Positions 40,850 through 49,379 of a stretch of 64,000 bases of DNA are shown piece after piece. The notes below the pieces were generated by a model. It saw nothing but the letters and a program-made list of their open reading frames with translations, had not been told where the DNA came from and ran no database searches. Numbering within the stretch: position 1 is the first letter of the stretch; each line of letters starts with the position of its first letter. Source of the DNA: Flexifilum sp963727545 (GTDB lineage Bacteria; Chloroflexota; Anaerolineae; Aggregatilineales; Phototrophicaceae); assembly GCA_963727545.1 (NCBI GenBank), contig CAVSGS010000011.1, forward strand, positions 372,001 to 436,000. Direction: 5' to 3'. A program made the translations under genes and the position numbers.

Positions 40850-41736
40850 TGCGGATCGGCTACGTTGCGCGCAACGGGGTGTTGGACTGCACGCCGTCCA
40901 GCACCTTTCGACTGGCGTCGTACAGCGCGGAGCGGATGCGCCGGGCGATTGCCAACAATCTCGACTGCCTGCGACAAATTTTCGAGTTCAACGTCGCGCA
41001 TGGGGTGTTCTACTACCGCATCTCGTCGGACACGATCCCATTCGCCTCGCACGAGGTCTGCGATTTCGACTGGCAGAGCGAGTTCAGCGCCGAGTTCGCC
41101 GCCTTGGGGCGCTACATCCGCGCGCACGACCTGCGCATCGCGGTGCATCCGGGGCAGTATACGCTGGTCAATTCGCCCAACGAGCAGACGTGGCAGAACA
41201 GCAGCGCCGAACTGGACTACCATGCCGCGCTGCTCGATGCGCTGGAACTCGACCTGACCGCCAAGATTCAGCTTCACGTCGGCGGGATTTACGGCGACAA
41301 AGCCGCCAGCATCGCCCGCTTCATCGAGCGGTTCCCGCTGCTGTCGGAGCGCGTGCAGCGCCGCCTTGCCGTCGAGAACGACGAGCGGCTCTACGGCGTC
41401 GCCGATTGTTTGGCGATCGCGCGGGCGGTTGGTATTCCGATCATCTTCGACGATTTCCACTTTCGGCTGCTGGACGATGGTATTCCTCACGCCGAAGCGC
41501 TCGCCGCGACCGGCGCGACGTGGGGATCGGCGGATGGCGTGCCGCTGCTCGATTACAGCAGCCAGCAGCCGGATAAGCGCTTCGGATCGCACAGCGCGAC
41601 GCTCGACGAGGCGGATTTTAACGCCTTCCTCGACCGGCTGGACGGGCGGAATGTCGACGTGATGCTGGAAATCAAGGATAAGGATCGCAGCGCTCTGCGC
41701 GCGTTGGCGATCCTGAAAGCGAGAGGTTTAGCATGA
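40849..41736 (+). CDS. uvsE: UV-damage endonuclease UvsE/UVDE
   Basis: 295 residues: MRIGYVARN, NNLDCLRQIFEFNVAHGVFYYRISSD, HPGQYTLVNSPNEQTWQNS, LHVGGIYGDK, AVENDERLYG and FDDFHFRLL. These are the metal-binding strands of the UVDE TIM barrel that nicks DNA 5' of UV photoproducts and other lesions independent of UvrABC. The ATG at 40849 overlaps the alpha-glucosidase stop; a GTG three codons earlier is possible. The stop overlaps the next start (ATGA). Confidence 0.88.
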   Translation: MRIGYVARNGVLDCTPSSTFRLASYSAERMRRAIANNLDCLRQIFEFNVAHGVFYYRISSDTIPFASHEVCDFDWQSEFSAEFAALGRYIRAHDLRIAVHPGQYTLVNSPNEQTWQNSSAELDYHAALLDALELDLTAKIQLHVGGIYGDKAASIARFIERFPLLSERVQRRLAVENDERLYGVADCLAIARAVGIPIIFDDFHFRLLDDGIPHAEALAATGATWGSADGVPLLDYSSQQPDKRFGSHSATLDEADFNAFLDRLDGRNVDVMLEIKDKDRSALRALAILKARGLA

Positions 41737-42623
41737 ACCATCGAGTTCGGCGGGCGCTGTTGTTCATGCCCGGCGACGACCGCCGCAAAATCGAGAAGGG
41801 CGCGGGGTTCGGCGTCGATGCCGTGATCATGGATTTGGAAGACGGCGTGGCGCTCAACCGCAAAGCGGCTGCCCGCGAGACGGTCGTCACCGCGCTGCGC
41901 GAGGTCGATTTCGGCACCACCGAGCGTTTGGTAAGGATCAACCCGGTTGGCAGCGTCTTTCATTCAGATGATCTGTCGATTATTGCTGCCCATCCCGACG
42001 GAATTGTCCTGCCCAAAGCCGAGTCGGCGGACGCGATCCACGCCGTCGATGCGCGTTTGACCGCCGCCGAAGCCGAACACGGCTGGACGCCGGGCGGAAT
42101 CGCGCTGTTGGCGATTGTCGAGACGGCGCGCGGAGTCGTCAATCTCAAACAAATCGCCGCCAGCAGCCCGCGCCTGCAAGCGCTGATCTTCGGGGCAGAA
42201 GATCTCGCCGGGGATATGGGCGCAGTCCGTACCGCCTCCGGATGGGAAGGGTTCTACGCTCGCAGCGCGGTCGTGCTGCACGCGAAAGCCTACGGGCTGC
42301 AAGCGATCGACACGCCCTTCGTCCACCTTTACGACGAGCACGCGCTGATCGCCGAGACCGAGCAGGCTTTGTATATGGGCTATACTGGCAAGCTGGCGAT
42401 CCACCCGCAGCAGGTCGAGCCGATCCAGCGGACGTTCACGCCAACCGCCGAGCAGATCGCACAGGCGCAGGCGTTGATCGCCGCCCACGCTGAGCATCAA
42501 GCCAACGGGACGGGCGTCTTCGTCTTCGCGGGCAAGATGATCGACATGCCGATGATCCACGCCGCCGAAGCGGTGATCGCGCGGGCGCAAGCAGCAGGAC
42601 TAATGAAAGATACGAATTCGTAG
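41733..42623 (+). CDS. CitE/HpcH-family CoA-ester lyase
   Basis: 296 residues. RRALLFMPGDDRRKIEKG, VDAVIMDLEDGVALN, LVRINPVGSVFHSDDL, LPKAESADAIHAVD and IFGAEDLAGDMGAVR are the CitE-like/malyl-CoA lyase motifs, including the two acidic Mg2+ ligands. Members cleave or hydrolyse malyl-, citramalyl- or citryl-CoA; lacking CitD/CitF neighbours, a citramalyl-CoA lyase-like role is more likely than citrate lyase. Starts inside the uvsE stop. Confidence 0.82.
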   Translation: MNHRVRRALLFMPGDDRRKIEKGAGFGVDAVIMDLEDGVALNRKAAARETVVTALREVDFGTTERLVRINPVGSVFHSDDLSIIAAHPDGIVLPKAESADAIHAVDARLTAAEAEHGWTPGGIALLAIVETARGVVNLKQIAASSPRLQALIFGAEDLAGDMGAVRTASGWEGFYARSAVVLHAKAYGLQAIDTPFVHLYDEHALIAETEQALYMGYTGKLAIHPQQVEPIQRTFTPTAEQIAQAQALIAAHAEHQANGTGVFVFAGKMIDMPMIHAAEAVIARAQAAGLMKDTNS

Positions 42624-42631
42624 GGACTGAC

Positions 42632-42740
42632 CTCACCCCTAAATCCCCTCTCCATTATATGGAGAGGGAACTTTAAAAACCTTCTGCGAGCTGTCTTTAC
42701 CCCCTCTCCACATCGTGGAGAGGGGGCAGGGGGTGAGGTC
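42632..42740. repeat. core of the 165-bp element without its ends
   Basis: Contains the CCTCACCCC/GGGGTGAGG arms and the two CCCCTCTCCA hairpins of the 165-bp element but neither the GGGTAGGT ends nor a target duplication. It lies between the CitE-like gene and the PPOX gene. Confidence 0.7.
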
Positions 42741-42812
42741 GAATCGAATATTTCGAGCCAAAAATTCTTATTACGAGTCGACTTTTTATTGTCTAGTGGA
42801 GGTTTAGAGCAG

Positions 42813-43220
42813 ATGGCAGTAGCAATTCCCGATCAATTCAAGGACCTATTCGAAAAGCCGGTGGTGGTCGCGCTGGCGACGGTCATGCCCAACGGTCAGC
42901 CGCAGGTGACGCCGGTCTGGATCGACTACGACGGCACCAACCTGATCGTCAACACGGCACGCGGTCGGCAAAAGGACAAGAACATGTCCGTCGGCGCGAA
43001 AGTCACGGTGCTGGCGCTCGATCCGAGCAATCCCTATCGCTGGGTCGAGGTGCGCGGGCGGATCATCGGCGAAGACGAGTCGACCGGACTGGAAGTGATT
43101 AATCGCCTGAGCGCCAAGTATCGCGGCGAGCCGGATTACTACAAAGGTAATGAATCTCGGCGCGGACAAGAGACGCGCGTCACCTACACCATCGAGCCGA
43201 TCCACGTTACACCACAATAG
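42813..43220 (+). CDS. PPOX-class (F420/FMN-binding) split-barrel protein
   Basis: 135 residues: MAVAIPDQFKDLFEKPVVVALATVMPNGQPQVTPVWIDYDG, then LIVNTARGRQKDKNMSVG and YRWVEVRGRI. This is the Rv1155-like PPOX class, whose members bind F420 or FMN. TGGAGG lies about ten bases before the ATG at 42813, preferred to an in-frame start eight codons upstream. A second PPOX protein is encoded at 1331-1777 but belongs to a different subgroup. Confidence 0.85.
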   Translation: MAVAIPDQFKDLFEKPVVVALATVMPNGQPQVTPVWIDYDGTNLIVNTARGRQKDKNMSVGAKVTVLALDPSNPYRWVEVRGRIIGEDESTGLEVINRLSAKYRGEPDYYKGNESRRGQETRVTYTIEPIHVTPQ

Positions 43221-43399
43221 CGACCTCACCCCCGCTTGCCTTCGGCAAACGCCCCCTCTCCCAAGGAGAGGGGGAACGGCTCGCGTTTTAAAGTCCCCTC
43301 TCTTAGGGAGAGGGGATTTAGGAGTGAGGTTTGAGGTTGCCTCCAATCCCTGACTGGCGTATAACCTTAAGGGATAAGCCCCAGTGGAGCAGATGATCG

Positions 43400-44980
43400 A
43401 TGTACGACGATCTGATCGGCAAAACCCTCGGACAGTTTGAAATCCTCGAAGAAGTCGGTCGCGGCGGTATGGCGAGCGTGTATCGCGCCCGCCAGTCCTC
43501 GATCAACCGGATCGTGGCGATCAAGGTGCTGCCAGCGTCGCTGCTGCACGACCCGACTTTCTACGAGCGCTTCACCCGCGAAGTCGACGTGATCGCGCAT
43601 TTGGAGCACCCGCACATTCTGCCGATCTACGACTACGGCGAGGTCGATGGCACGCCCTTTATCGCCATGCGCTACCTTGCCGGGGGCAGCTTGGCGCAGT
43701 GGATCCGGCGCGGCTTGCCGCCGCTCGATCAACTGGTCAAGCCGATGGAGCAGATCGCCGCCGCGCTCGATTACGCGCACCAGCAGGGGGTGATCCACCG
43801 CGATCTCAAGCCGGGTAACATTCTGCTCGACGAGAATAACAACGCCTACCTGAGCGATTTCGGCATTGCCCGCGTGCTCAACAGCAGCTTGACCGGCAGC
43901 TCGATCATCGGCACGCCCGCCTACATGAGTCCCGAACAGGCGAACGGGCTGCCGCTCGACGCGCGCTCGGACATTTACTCGCTGGGCGTCGTCCTCTACG
44001 AGTTGATCACCGGGCGCGAGCCGTTCGAGGCGGAAACGCCGGTCGCGCTGCTGCTCAAGCACATCAACGAGCCGATGCCCTCGGCGCGCAGCATTCGGGC
44101 GGAACTGCCGCTGGCGGCAGAAGCGGTGATCGCCAAGGCGACCGCCAAACGCCCCGACGATCGCTATGCGTCCGGGGCAGACCTCGCCGCTGCCTTCGCT
44201 GCCGCGCTGCGTCCCAACGCCGCCGAAACCGAAGTCCACGACGAAATGGCAACGCTGATCGACCCGGTGGCAACCAGCGGTCGCGTGGTTGGTGCTGCTT
44301 CCTCAGCGACGCGCGCGCCGGTCAGTGCCGTGAGCGAAGCCGCTGCATCGTCGGCGAGTTTGCCCGATCCCGGCGTCAGCCAGCGGCGCATCAATCCGCT
44401 GCTGATCGTCGTGCTGCTGGTCGTCCTCGTGGTCGCGGGCGGCGGCGCGGTGGTCTTGCTTACCCAAACGCCGCCGACCCCTACGCCCGTGCCGCAGACG
44501 GCGGCGATCCCGACGGCGTTCGCCTCGGCGTCGACGCTGATGCGCAGCGAGTATTCGATCTCGGTGCCTGACGGCTGGAGCTTCGCCGACCTCTCCAACG
44601 ACCTCGGCTTGGTGCACGTCTGGCAGTTGGACACGCGCGCCTATTTCGCGCTCTGGATCGTCGACAAGACCAAGCTTTCGAGTGACGCGGCAGCCAATTT
44701 CGCCGATCTCGTCACCGCCTTCGACGCGCAAGAGACCGATACCAAGCCTTACTTGACGCCGCTCGACCGTTCGACCGCCGACGATGGCTCGATCCGCCAC
44801 AGCTACCGGCTCGACGGCGCGAACGATCAAAACTTCCCGCCGGGGCAGACCGATAATTTCTATCTGGATCGCGGCAAGGATCTGGTCGTGGTGCAGATGT
44901 ACACGTCCTACGCGACTGGCAACGACCTCGTGCCGACCTTCCAGTCGATCCTCGACTCGGTGCGGGTCAGCCAGACCTAG
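43400..44980 (+). CDS. membrane-anchored Ser/Thr protein kinase
   Basis: 526 residues. Hanks-type kinase domain at 10-270: Gly loop VGRGGMASVYRAR, K42 in VAIKVL, D135 in VIHRDLKPGNIL, DFG at 153-155, GTPAYMSPEQ. A Ser/Ala-rich linker leads to one membrane helix (INPLLIVVLLVVLVVAGGGAV), a TPPTPTPVPQT spacer and an extracellular domain of about 150 residues (SEYSISVPDGWSFADLSN) resembling a lipoprotein-type sensor domain, not PASTA. So it probably senses an envelope signal. The upstream gap 43221-43399 is CCCCTCTCC-type repeat DNA. Confidence 0.9.
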   Translation: MYDDLIGKTLGQFEILEEVGRGGMASVYRARQSSINRIVAIKVLPASLLHDPTFYERFTREVDVIAHLEHPHILPIYDYGEVDGTPFIAMRYLAGGSLAQWIRRGLPPLDQLVKPMEQIAAALDYAHQQGVIHRDLKPGNILLDENNNAYLSDFGIARVLNSSLTGSSIIGTPAYMSPEQANGLPLDARSDIYSLGVVLYELITGREPFEAETPVALLLKHINEPMPSARSIRAELPLAAEAVIAKATAKRPDDRYASGADLAAAFAAALRPNAAETEVHDEMATLIDPVATSGRVVGAASSATRAPVSAVSEAAASSASLPDPGVSQRRINPLLIVVLLVVLVVAGGGAVVLLTQTPPTPTPVPQTAAIPTAFASASTLMRSEYSISVPDGWSFADLSNDLGLVHVWQLDTRAYFALWIVDKTKLSSDAAANFADLVTAFDAQETDTKPYLTPLDRSTADDGSIRHSYRLDGANDQNFPPGQTDNFYLDRGKDLVVVQMYTSYATGNDLVPTFQSILDSVRVSQT

Positions 44981-44988
44981 ACGCAGCG

Positions 44989-45017
44989 GTAGGGGCAGGT
45001 TTCAAACCTGCCCCTAC
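44989..45017. repeat. arm palindrome, centre AGGTTTCAAACCT
   Basis: 29-bp GTAGGGGC/GCCCCTAC palindrome eight bases after the kinase stop. No T-run follows, so it is a weak terminator candidate at best. Confidence 0.8.
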
Positions 45018-45100
45018 ATAATGATCTGCGCGTGGTGGCGCTTTCCTTCGCGTGCGCTTTGCGCTATCGTTGACGAATTACCAAACAAAGGAGCAGAACC

Positions 45101-45844
45101 ATGTCGATTGAGTCCGAGCGTGACGTTGCGGGCTTGCTGCGGATCGGGCGGATCGTCGGCGAGGCGATTCAGGCGATGCGCGACGCCCTTGAGATCGGTA
45201 TGACTACCGCCGAACTGGATGCGGTCGGCGAGCGCTATCTGATCGAGCGCGGCGCGCGGTCGGCACCGCAGCTTGCCTATAACTTCCCCGGCGCGACCTG
45301 CATCAGCGTCAACGACGAGGTGGCGCACGGCATCCCCGGCGCGCGCGTGATCCAGCCCGGCGACGTGGTCAACATTGACGTCTCGGCGGAACTCGACGGC
45401 TATTACGCCGACTCCGGTTACACGGTGCTGGTGCCGCCGGTCAAGCCGGAAAACCAGCGCTTGGTCGATTGCGCGCAGCGGGCGCTCACCCACGCGATCG
45501 AAGCCGCCCACAGCGGTAACCACGTCAACGCCATCGGGCGCGCGGTGCAGTCGCAGGCGGAAAAGTGCCACTTCAACATCATCCGCGAACTGAGCGGGCA
45601 CGGCGTTGGTCGGCACATCCACGAGAAACCCTCGGTGCCGAACTATTTCACCAACCGCGCCAAAGATCACCTGACCGACGGCTTGGTGATCACGATTGAG
45701 CCGTTCCTGACGCCGGGCAACGGGCGGATCTTCACCGCCGACGACGGCTGGACGATCAAGACCCGCGACGGCGCGACCTTCGCTCAATTCGAGCACACGC
45801 TGATCGTCACCGACGGCAAGCCGATCCTCGTGACGGCGGTGTAG
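45101..45844 (+). CDS. map: type I methionine aminopeptidase
   Basis: 247 residues. INDEVAHGIPG holds the substrate His; DVVNIDVSAELDGYYADSGY supplies the two Asp ligands; GHGVGRHIHEKPSVPN the His ligand; ITIEPFL the Glu; and TFAQFEHTLIVT the last Glu. This is a complete dinuclear metal site of MetAP type Ia, which removes the initiator Met co-translationally. AAAGGAGC precedes the ATG at good spacing. Confidence 0.93.
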   Translation: MSIESERDVAGLLRIGRIVGEAIQAMRDALEIGMTTAELDAVGERYLIERGARSAPQLAYNFPGATCISVNDEVAHGIPGARVIQPGDVVNIDVSAELDGYYADSGYTVLVPPVKPENQRLVDCAQRALTHAIEAAHSGNHVNAIGRAVQSQAEKCHFNIIRELSGHGVGRHIHEKPSVPNYFTNRAKDHLTDGLVITIEPFLTPGNGRIFTADDGWTIKTRDGATFAQFEHTLIVTDGKPILVTAV

Positions 45845-45939
45845 GGACAAACGCTAGGACTGAGAACTTCAGGACTGAGGACTGAGCAAGAAACTTTCTT
45901 CGCTCTGGAGTTGGCTCACTGAGCAGTGGTTTTCTCGGT

Positions 45940-45967
45940 GTAGGGGCAGGACTAGTCCTGCCCCTAC
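45940..45967. repeat. 28-bp arm palindrome, centre AGGACTAGTCCT
   Basis: GTAGGGGC/GCCCCTAC arms, self-complementary centre, in the 230-bp gap between map and the response regulator. Confidence 0.85.
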
Positions 45968-45989
45968 GCTTCCGCCTAGCTAGGCAAAC

Positions 45990-46014
45990 AAAAAGGGCGC
46001 ACAACCGTGCGCCC
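45990..46014 (-). terminator. rho-independent terminator of the NarL-type gene
   Basis: Minus strand: perfect 8-bp stem GGGCGCAC/GTGCGCCC, loop GGTT, then TTTTTG. It lies 60 bp past the stop at 46075. Confidence 0.75.
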
Positions 46015-46074
46015 GTCCGATTCTCTCGTCGCTTTGTTTTTACTCAGTCACTCGGTACTCGCGCCTAGTCTTTT

Positions 46075-46815
46075 TTACTCCCCTTCTTCCTCGTCGTTGA
46101 AACGCGTGAGGCGCATGAAAGCCCGCTCCTGCGGCGACATGTCGACCGGATACTCGGTCTCGTCGTAGGCTTCGAGGATGCGGTAGCCCTCTTTGATGTA
46201 ACTGCGAATCGTGTGCAAGCTGATGCCCATCTCGTCGGCGGCGAGGTGCGCGGGCATCCCCTTGACCACGCACAGCTCGATCGCCTGCCGGATGCGTTCG
46301 GTCAGTTCGGGATACTCGCGGCGCTTAGGAACGGTCGCGGCGTGATGCACGCGACTGTTAAAGACTTGCTCGCTTGCCCGCTCGATGCCGGGGCTGATGA
46401 TGAAGTCGTGGTCGAGCGCGAAGACGATCGCCCACGCGATTTGCAGCCGCACCTCACCTTTGAGCAGGAAGCCGCGTGCGCCGGCTTCTGCCGCTGCCTC
46501 GACCATGGTCGCGTCCGGTTCGCGGGCGAGGCAGATCACCATCACATCCTTGATTTTCTGACGCAGCCGCTCGACGTGATAGCGCACGCCGTTCGCCCCA
46601 CCGATTTGCTCGGCGTCGAGGATGACCACGTCCGGGAGTTCCGCCAGCGGCGTGCGGTTGATGTAATTCCACATCTCGTCGATGCTCTCCGCCATGCAGG
46701 TGACGCGCGTGCGTCGATCCCACGCGAGATAGCTGTTGATCGCTTGCAGCGCGTAGTAGTCGATGTCCATCACCAGAACCTTGAGGTTGATGTTGGAGAT
46801 AATCGGGTTGCTCAT
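46075..46815 (-). CDS. NarL/LuxR-type response regulator
   Basis: 246 residues. Receiver domain with KVLVMDIDYYALQ and D67 in VVILDAEQ; the conserved Lys appears in RGFLLKGEV. The C-terminal HTH (ELTERIRQAIELCVVKG, AHLAADEMGISLHTIRSYIKEGYRIL) is LuxR-like. An acidic tail ends DEEEGE. No histidine kinase is adjacent. GTGAGG precedes the ATG. Well-defined terminator downstream. Confidence 0.85.
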   Translation of the reverse strand: MSNPIISNINLKVLVMDIDYYALQAINSYLAWDRRTRVTCMAESIDEMWNYINRTPLAELPDVVILDAEQIGGANGVRYHVERLRQKIKDVMVICLAREPDATMVEAAAEAGARGFLLKGEVRLQIAWAIVFALDHDFIISPGIERASEQVFNSRVHHAATVPKRREYPELTERIRQAIELCVVKGMPAHLAADEMGISLHTIRSYIKEGYRILEAYDETEYPVDMSPQERAFMRLTRFNDEEEGE

Positions 46816-47012
46816 AGCATTGACCTCACCGCAGCATGACGCAGTGACACATTCGGTGCCAGTAAATGATCACTTTTGCTTGCTCAATTGCGCAGTAAAC
46901 GATTTTTGGTCGTTTCGGCTGTTACCAGTATACGCTGTTTTGCCGGGGAGGTTGTTAAAGAGCCTAAACGCTTGGTCCCGGCACGCAATCAGTGCTCGGA
47001 GTATATTGGTCG

Positions 47013-47053
47013 CTGACAGGGGGTGAGGTTAATAAAATATCTACCCTTGTTAG
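47013..47053. repeat. 41-bp deletion derivative of the 165-bp element; unoccupied site for the 115-bp element
   Basis: CTGACAGGGG is joined directly to GTGAGGTTAATAAAATATC and CTACCCTTGTTAG, so both outer ends remain while about 125 bp of the interior are missing. The AATA that became duplicated at copy B is present once. The gene-free stretch 46816-47210 otherwise holds only the P450 terminator. Confidence 0.7.
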
Positions 47054-47143
47054 GGATCGGTCGGTGCCGAAATCGAGCGGATTCACGCTCTCCTCGATCT
47101 CAGTAGCTAATCCTTGACGCTCTAGCGTAAAAGCAGCATACGA

Positions 47144-47165
47144 AAATGGCGCACCGGAGTGCGCC
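47144..47165 (-). terminator. rho-independent terminator of the P450 gene
   Basis: Minus strand: perfect 7-bp stem GGCGCAC/GTGCGCC with loop TCCG, then ATTTTC, 46 bases past the P450 stop. Confidence 0.65.
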
Positions 47166-47210
47166 TGATGAAAGCAATGTTGAATTACGGGTCGGAGCTG
47201 GGCGTTCGCG

Positions 47211-48600
47211 CTAAGCGAGTACCGGATCGCGCGGCGCTTGGTGTACGGCTGCGCGCTGCTCGATGCGCATTTGCAAGCCGCCGAGTGGTCGCAGCGTGAT
47301 CAGCGGGTCGAGTTTGACCTTCTCGCCCGGCAGTAGTCGCAGTTGATACTGCTGCGCGATCGTCGCCAGCATCAGGTTGGCTTCCATGATGGCGAAGCTG
47401 TTGCCGATGCAGACCCGTGGACCGCCGCCGAAGGGTAGATAGGCGTAATGGTGGATGTTCGGCTCGTTTTCCGGGCTGAAGCGCTCCGGCATAAACCGCT
47501 CCGGATCGTCCCACCAGCGCGGATCACGGTGGGCGACGAAGGTGAAGATGTTGATGTCGGTGTTGGCGCGGACGTCGTAGCCGCCGATCGTCGTGTCCTC
47601 AATCGCCATCCGTCCGAAGCTGTAAGCCGGTGGATACAGCCGCAGCGATTCCTTGACGACCATCTCGGTATAGGGCAGCCGCCTTCAGGTCGGCGAGGGT
47701 GGGGGCGCGCCCACCGAGCACGGCGTCGAGTTCGGCGTGCAGCTTGGCTTCGACCTCCGGGTTTTCCGACAGCAGCTTGAACGTCCAATTGAGCGCGTTC
47801 GCGGTCGTCTCGTGCCCGGCGAGCATCAGCGTGACGGTTTCGTCGCGCACCTGCTCGTCGTTCATCCCCTTGTCGTCTTCGTCGCGCGCCAGCAGCAGCA
47901 TCGAGAGCAAGTCGCCCAGATCCTCGTCCGTGCGGCGGCGCTCGGCGATCAGTTGGTAGATGATCTCGTCGAGATCGCGGACGGCGCGGTTGGTGCGGAA
48001 TTTGCCGGGAGTCGGCATCCAGTTCGGGATCAGGCTGAACCCGCCCATGTGATGCTGAATCACCGTCAGCGCTGCCCCGATGCGATCCGCCTTTTCGCCT
48101 TCCATGTCGACGTTGAAGAGCGACTTGGCGACGATCTGGAGCGTAGCGTGCATCATCTCCTGATCGATGTCGAGCGTTTCCTGATCACGCCAGCGCGCGA
48201 GCATTCGCTCGGTCACGCTGACCATCGTCTCGGCGTAGGCTTCGATGCGCCGGGCGTGGAGCGCGGGGGCGGTCAGCTTACGCTGGCGCTTCCAGAACTC
48301 GCCGTCGCTGGTCAGCAAGCCGTTGCCGAGAAAGCGTGCCAGCCCGCGCTGGCGATCCCGGTAGTTCTTGCCTTTGTAAAACTGAGCGTTCTTGGTGACC
48401 AGTATCTCGTAGATCGCGTCGGGATTGGCGACCATATACATCCGCTCGCCGCCGAAATCGAGCTGGAAGTAATCACCGTAAACCGCCATTTCTTTGCGCG
48501 CATAGGCGAGAAAATCGCCATCGACCTCGTTGAAGAAGCGCAGCGTATCGACGATTCCCTTAATCTGCGGGGGACCCGGTGGGACTCGCATAGTAGACAC
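47211..48600 (-). CDS. cytochrome P450 (single-base frameshift)
   Basis: About 460 residues read across a slip near 47682, where AAGGCGG should be AAGCGG to give DLKRLPYTEMVVKESLRLYPP. N-terminal frame: MRVPPGPPQIKGIVDTLRFF, substrate-recognition regions and the I-helix VTLMLAGHETTANALNW. C-terminal frame: KESLRL (ExxR), PERF, and the heme loop FGGGPRVCIGNSFA with the Cys ligand. No membrane anchor, so a soluble bacterial P450 of the CYP102/CYP110-like fatty-acid or terpene type. Divergent from a TetR regulator with overlapping promoters. Confidence 0.88.
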
Positions 48601-48612
48601 TCCATCGTTTTC

Positions 48613-48706
48613 TGTACATCGTGTTCAATAACTCTTATAATATGAGCCTATGCCGACCTGTCAACCAGCAATCGGATCGGCGTGTCGGATAGTAGACAGG
48701 TGTCTA
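48613..48706. promoter_or_regulatory. overlapping divergent promoters and operator between P450 and TetR genes
   Basis: Plus strand: TGTACA (48613-48618), 17 bp, TATAAT (48636-48641) for the TetR gene. Minus strand: TTGACA (48664-48659), 16 bp, TATTAT (48642-48637) for the P450 gene. The two -10 boxes overlap. A perfect inverted repeat TAGACAGGTGTCTA (48693-48706) ends three bases before the TetR ATG, and a half-site TAGTAGACAC covers the P450 start. Confidence 0.7.
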
Positions 48707-48709
48707 AAA

Positions 48710-49336
48710 ATGACGCAGGACCCCCCCAAACGCGACCGCCGCATCGAGCGCACCCGCCAGCTTTTGAGCAAAGCGTTGATGGAATTGATCGTCGAGCGCG
48801 GCTACGACCGGATCACCATTCAGGACATCACCGACCGCGCCAACGTCAGCCGGACGACCTTTTACCTGCATTTCAAAGACAAAGACGAGCTGCTGTCCAC
48901 CAGTATGCAAGCGATCTACGACGGGCTGCTGCGCGGGCACGAAGTCAAGCCGCCGATCGACCTCGATCCCGACGAGGTGAAAGCGAGCGACTGCAACGCC
49001 GAGGACTTCGAGCACGTCGCCGAGTACGCCGATTTCTACCGGGTGATGCTGAGCAACGACGGCTCGATCGGCTTCGTCTGGGCGGTGCTCGACTACCTCG
49101 CCCGGATGATCCAGCCGCTGCTCGAAGGGGGCGCTAACGGTCAAGCGCTGAAGCTGCCGCCCGACATGATCGCCGCATTTCTGGCAGGCGGGCAGATCGG
49201 CATCACCAAATGGTGGCTGGAACACGATATGGAATGCTCGCCGCAGGAGATGGCGCGGATGCACTTCCTGATCGCCTCGCTGGGCTATCGCTGGGCGCTG
49301 GGCGGAGAAGAAAACGGGCAAAAGCGTGGCAAATGA
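48710..49336 (+). CDS. TetR-family transcriptional regulator
   Basis: 208 residues. N-terminal HTH RTRQLLSKALMELIVERGYDRITIQDITDRANVSRTTFYLHFKDKDELL, followed by a helical ligand domain of the TetR_C type (FYRVMLSNDGSIGFVWAVLDYLARMI). It probably represses both itself and the divergent P450, with a P450 substrate or product as inducer. ATG at 48710 has almost no ribosome binding site; the operator-like palindrome lies directly before it. Confidence 0.88.
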   Translation: MTQDPPKRDRRIERTRQLLSKALMELIVERGYDRITIQDITDRANVSRTTFYLHFKDKDELLSTSMQAIYDGLLRGHEVKPPIDLDPDEVKASDCNAEDFEHVAEYADFYRVMLSNDGSIGFVWAVLDYLARMIQPLLEGGANGQALKLPPDMIAAFLAGGQIGITKWWLEHDMECSPQEMARMHFLIASLGYRWALGGEENGQKRGK

Positions 49337-49379
49337 CGTATGCTTGAAGCGCTTGACGGCATAGACAGCGGAGACGCTC

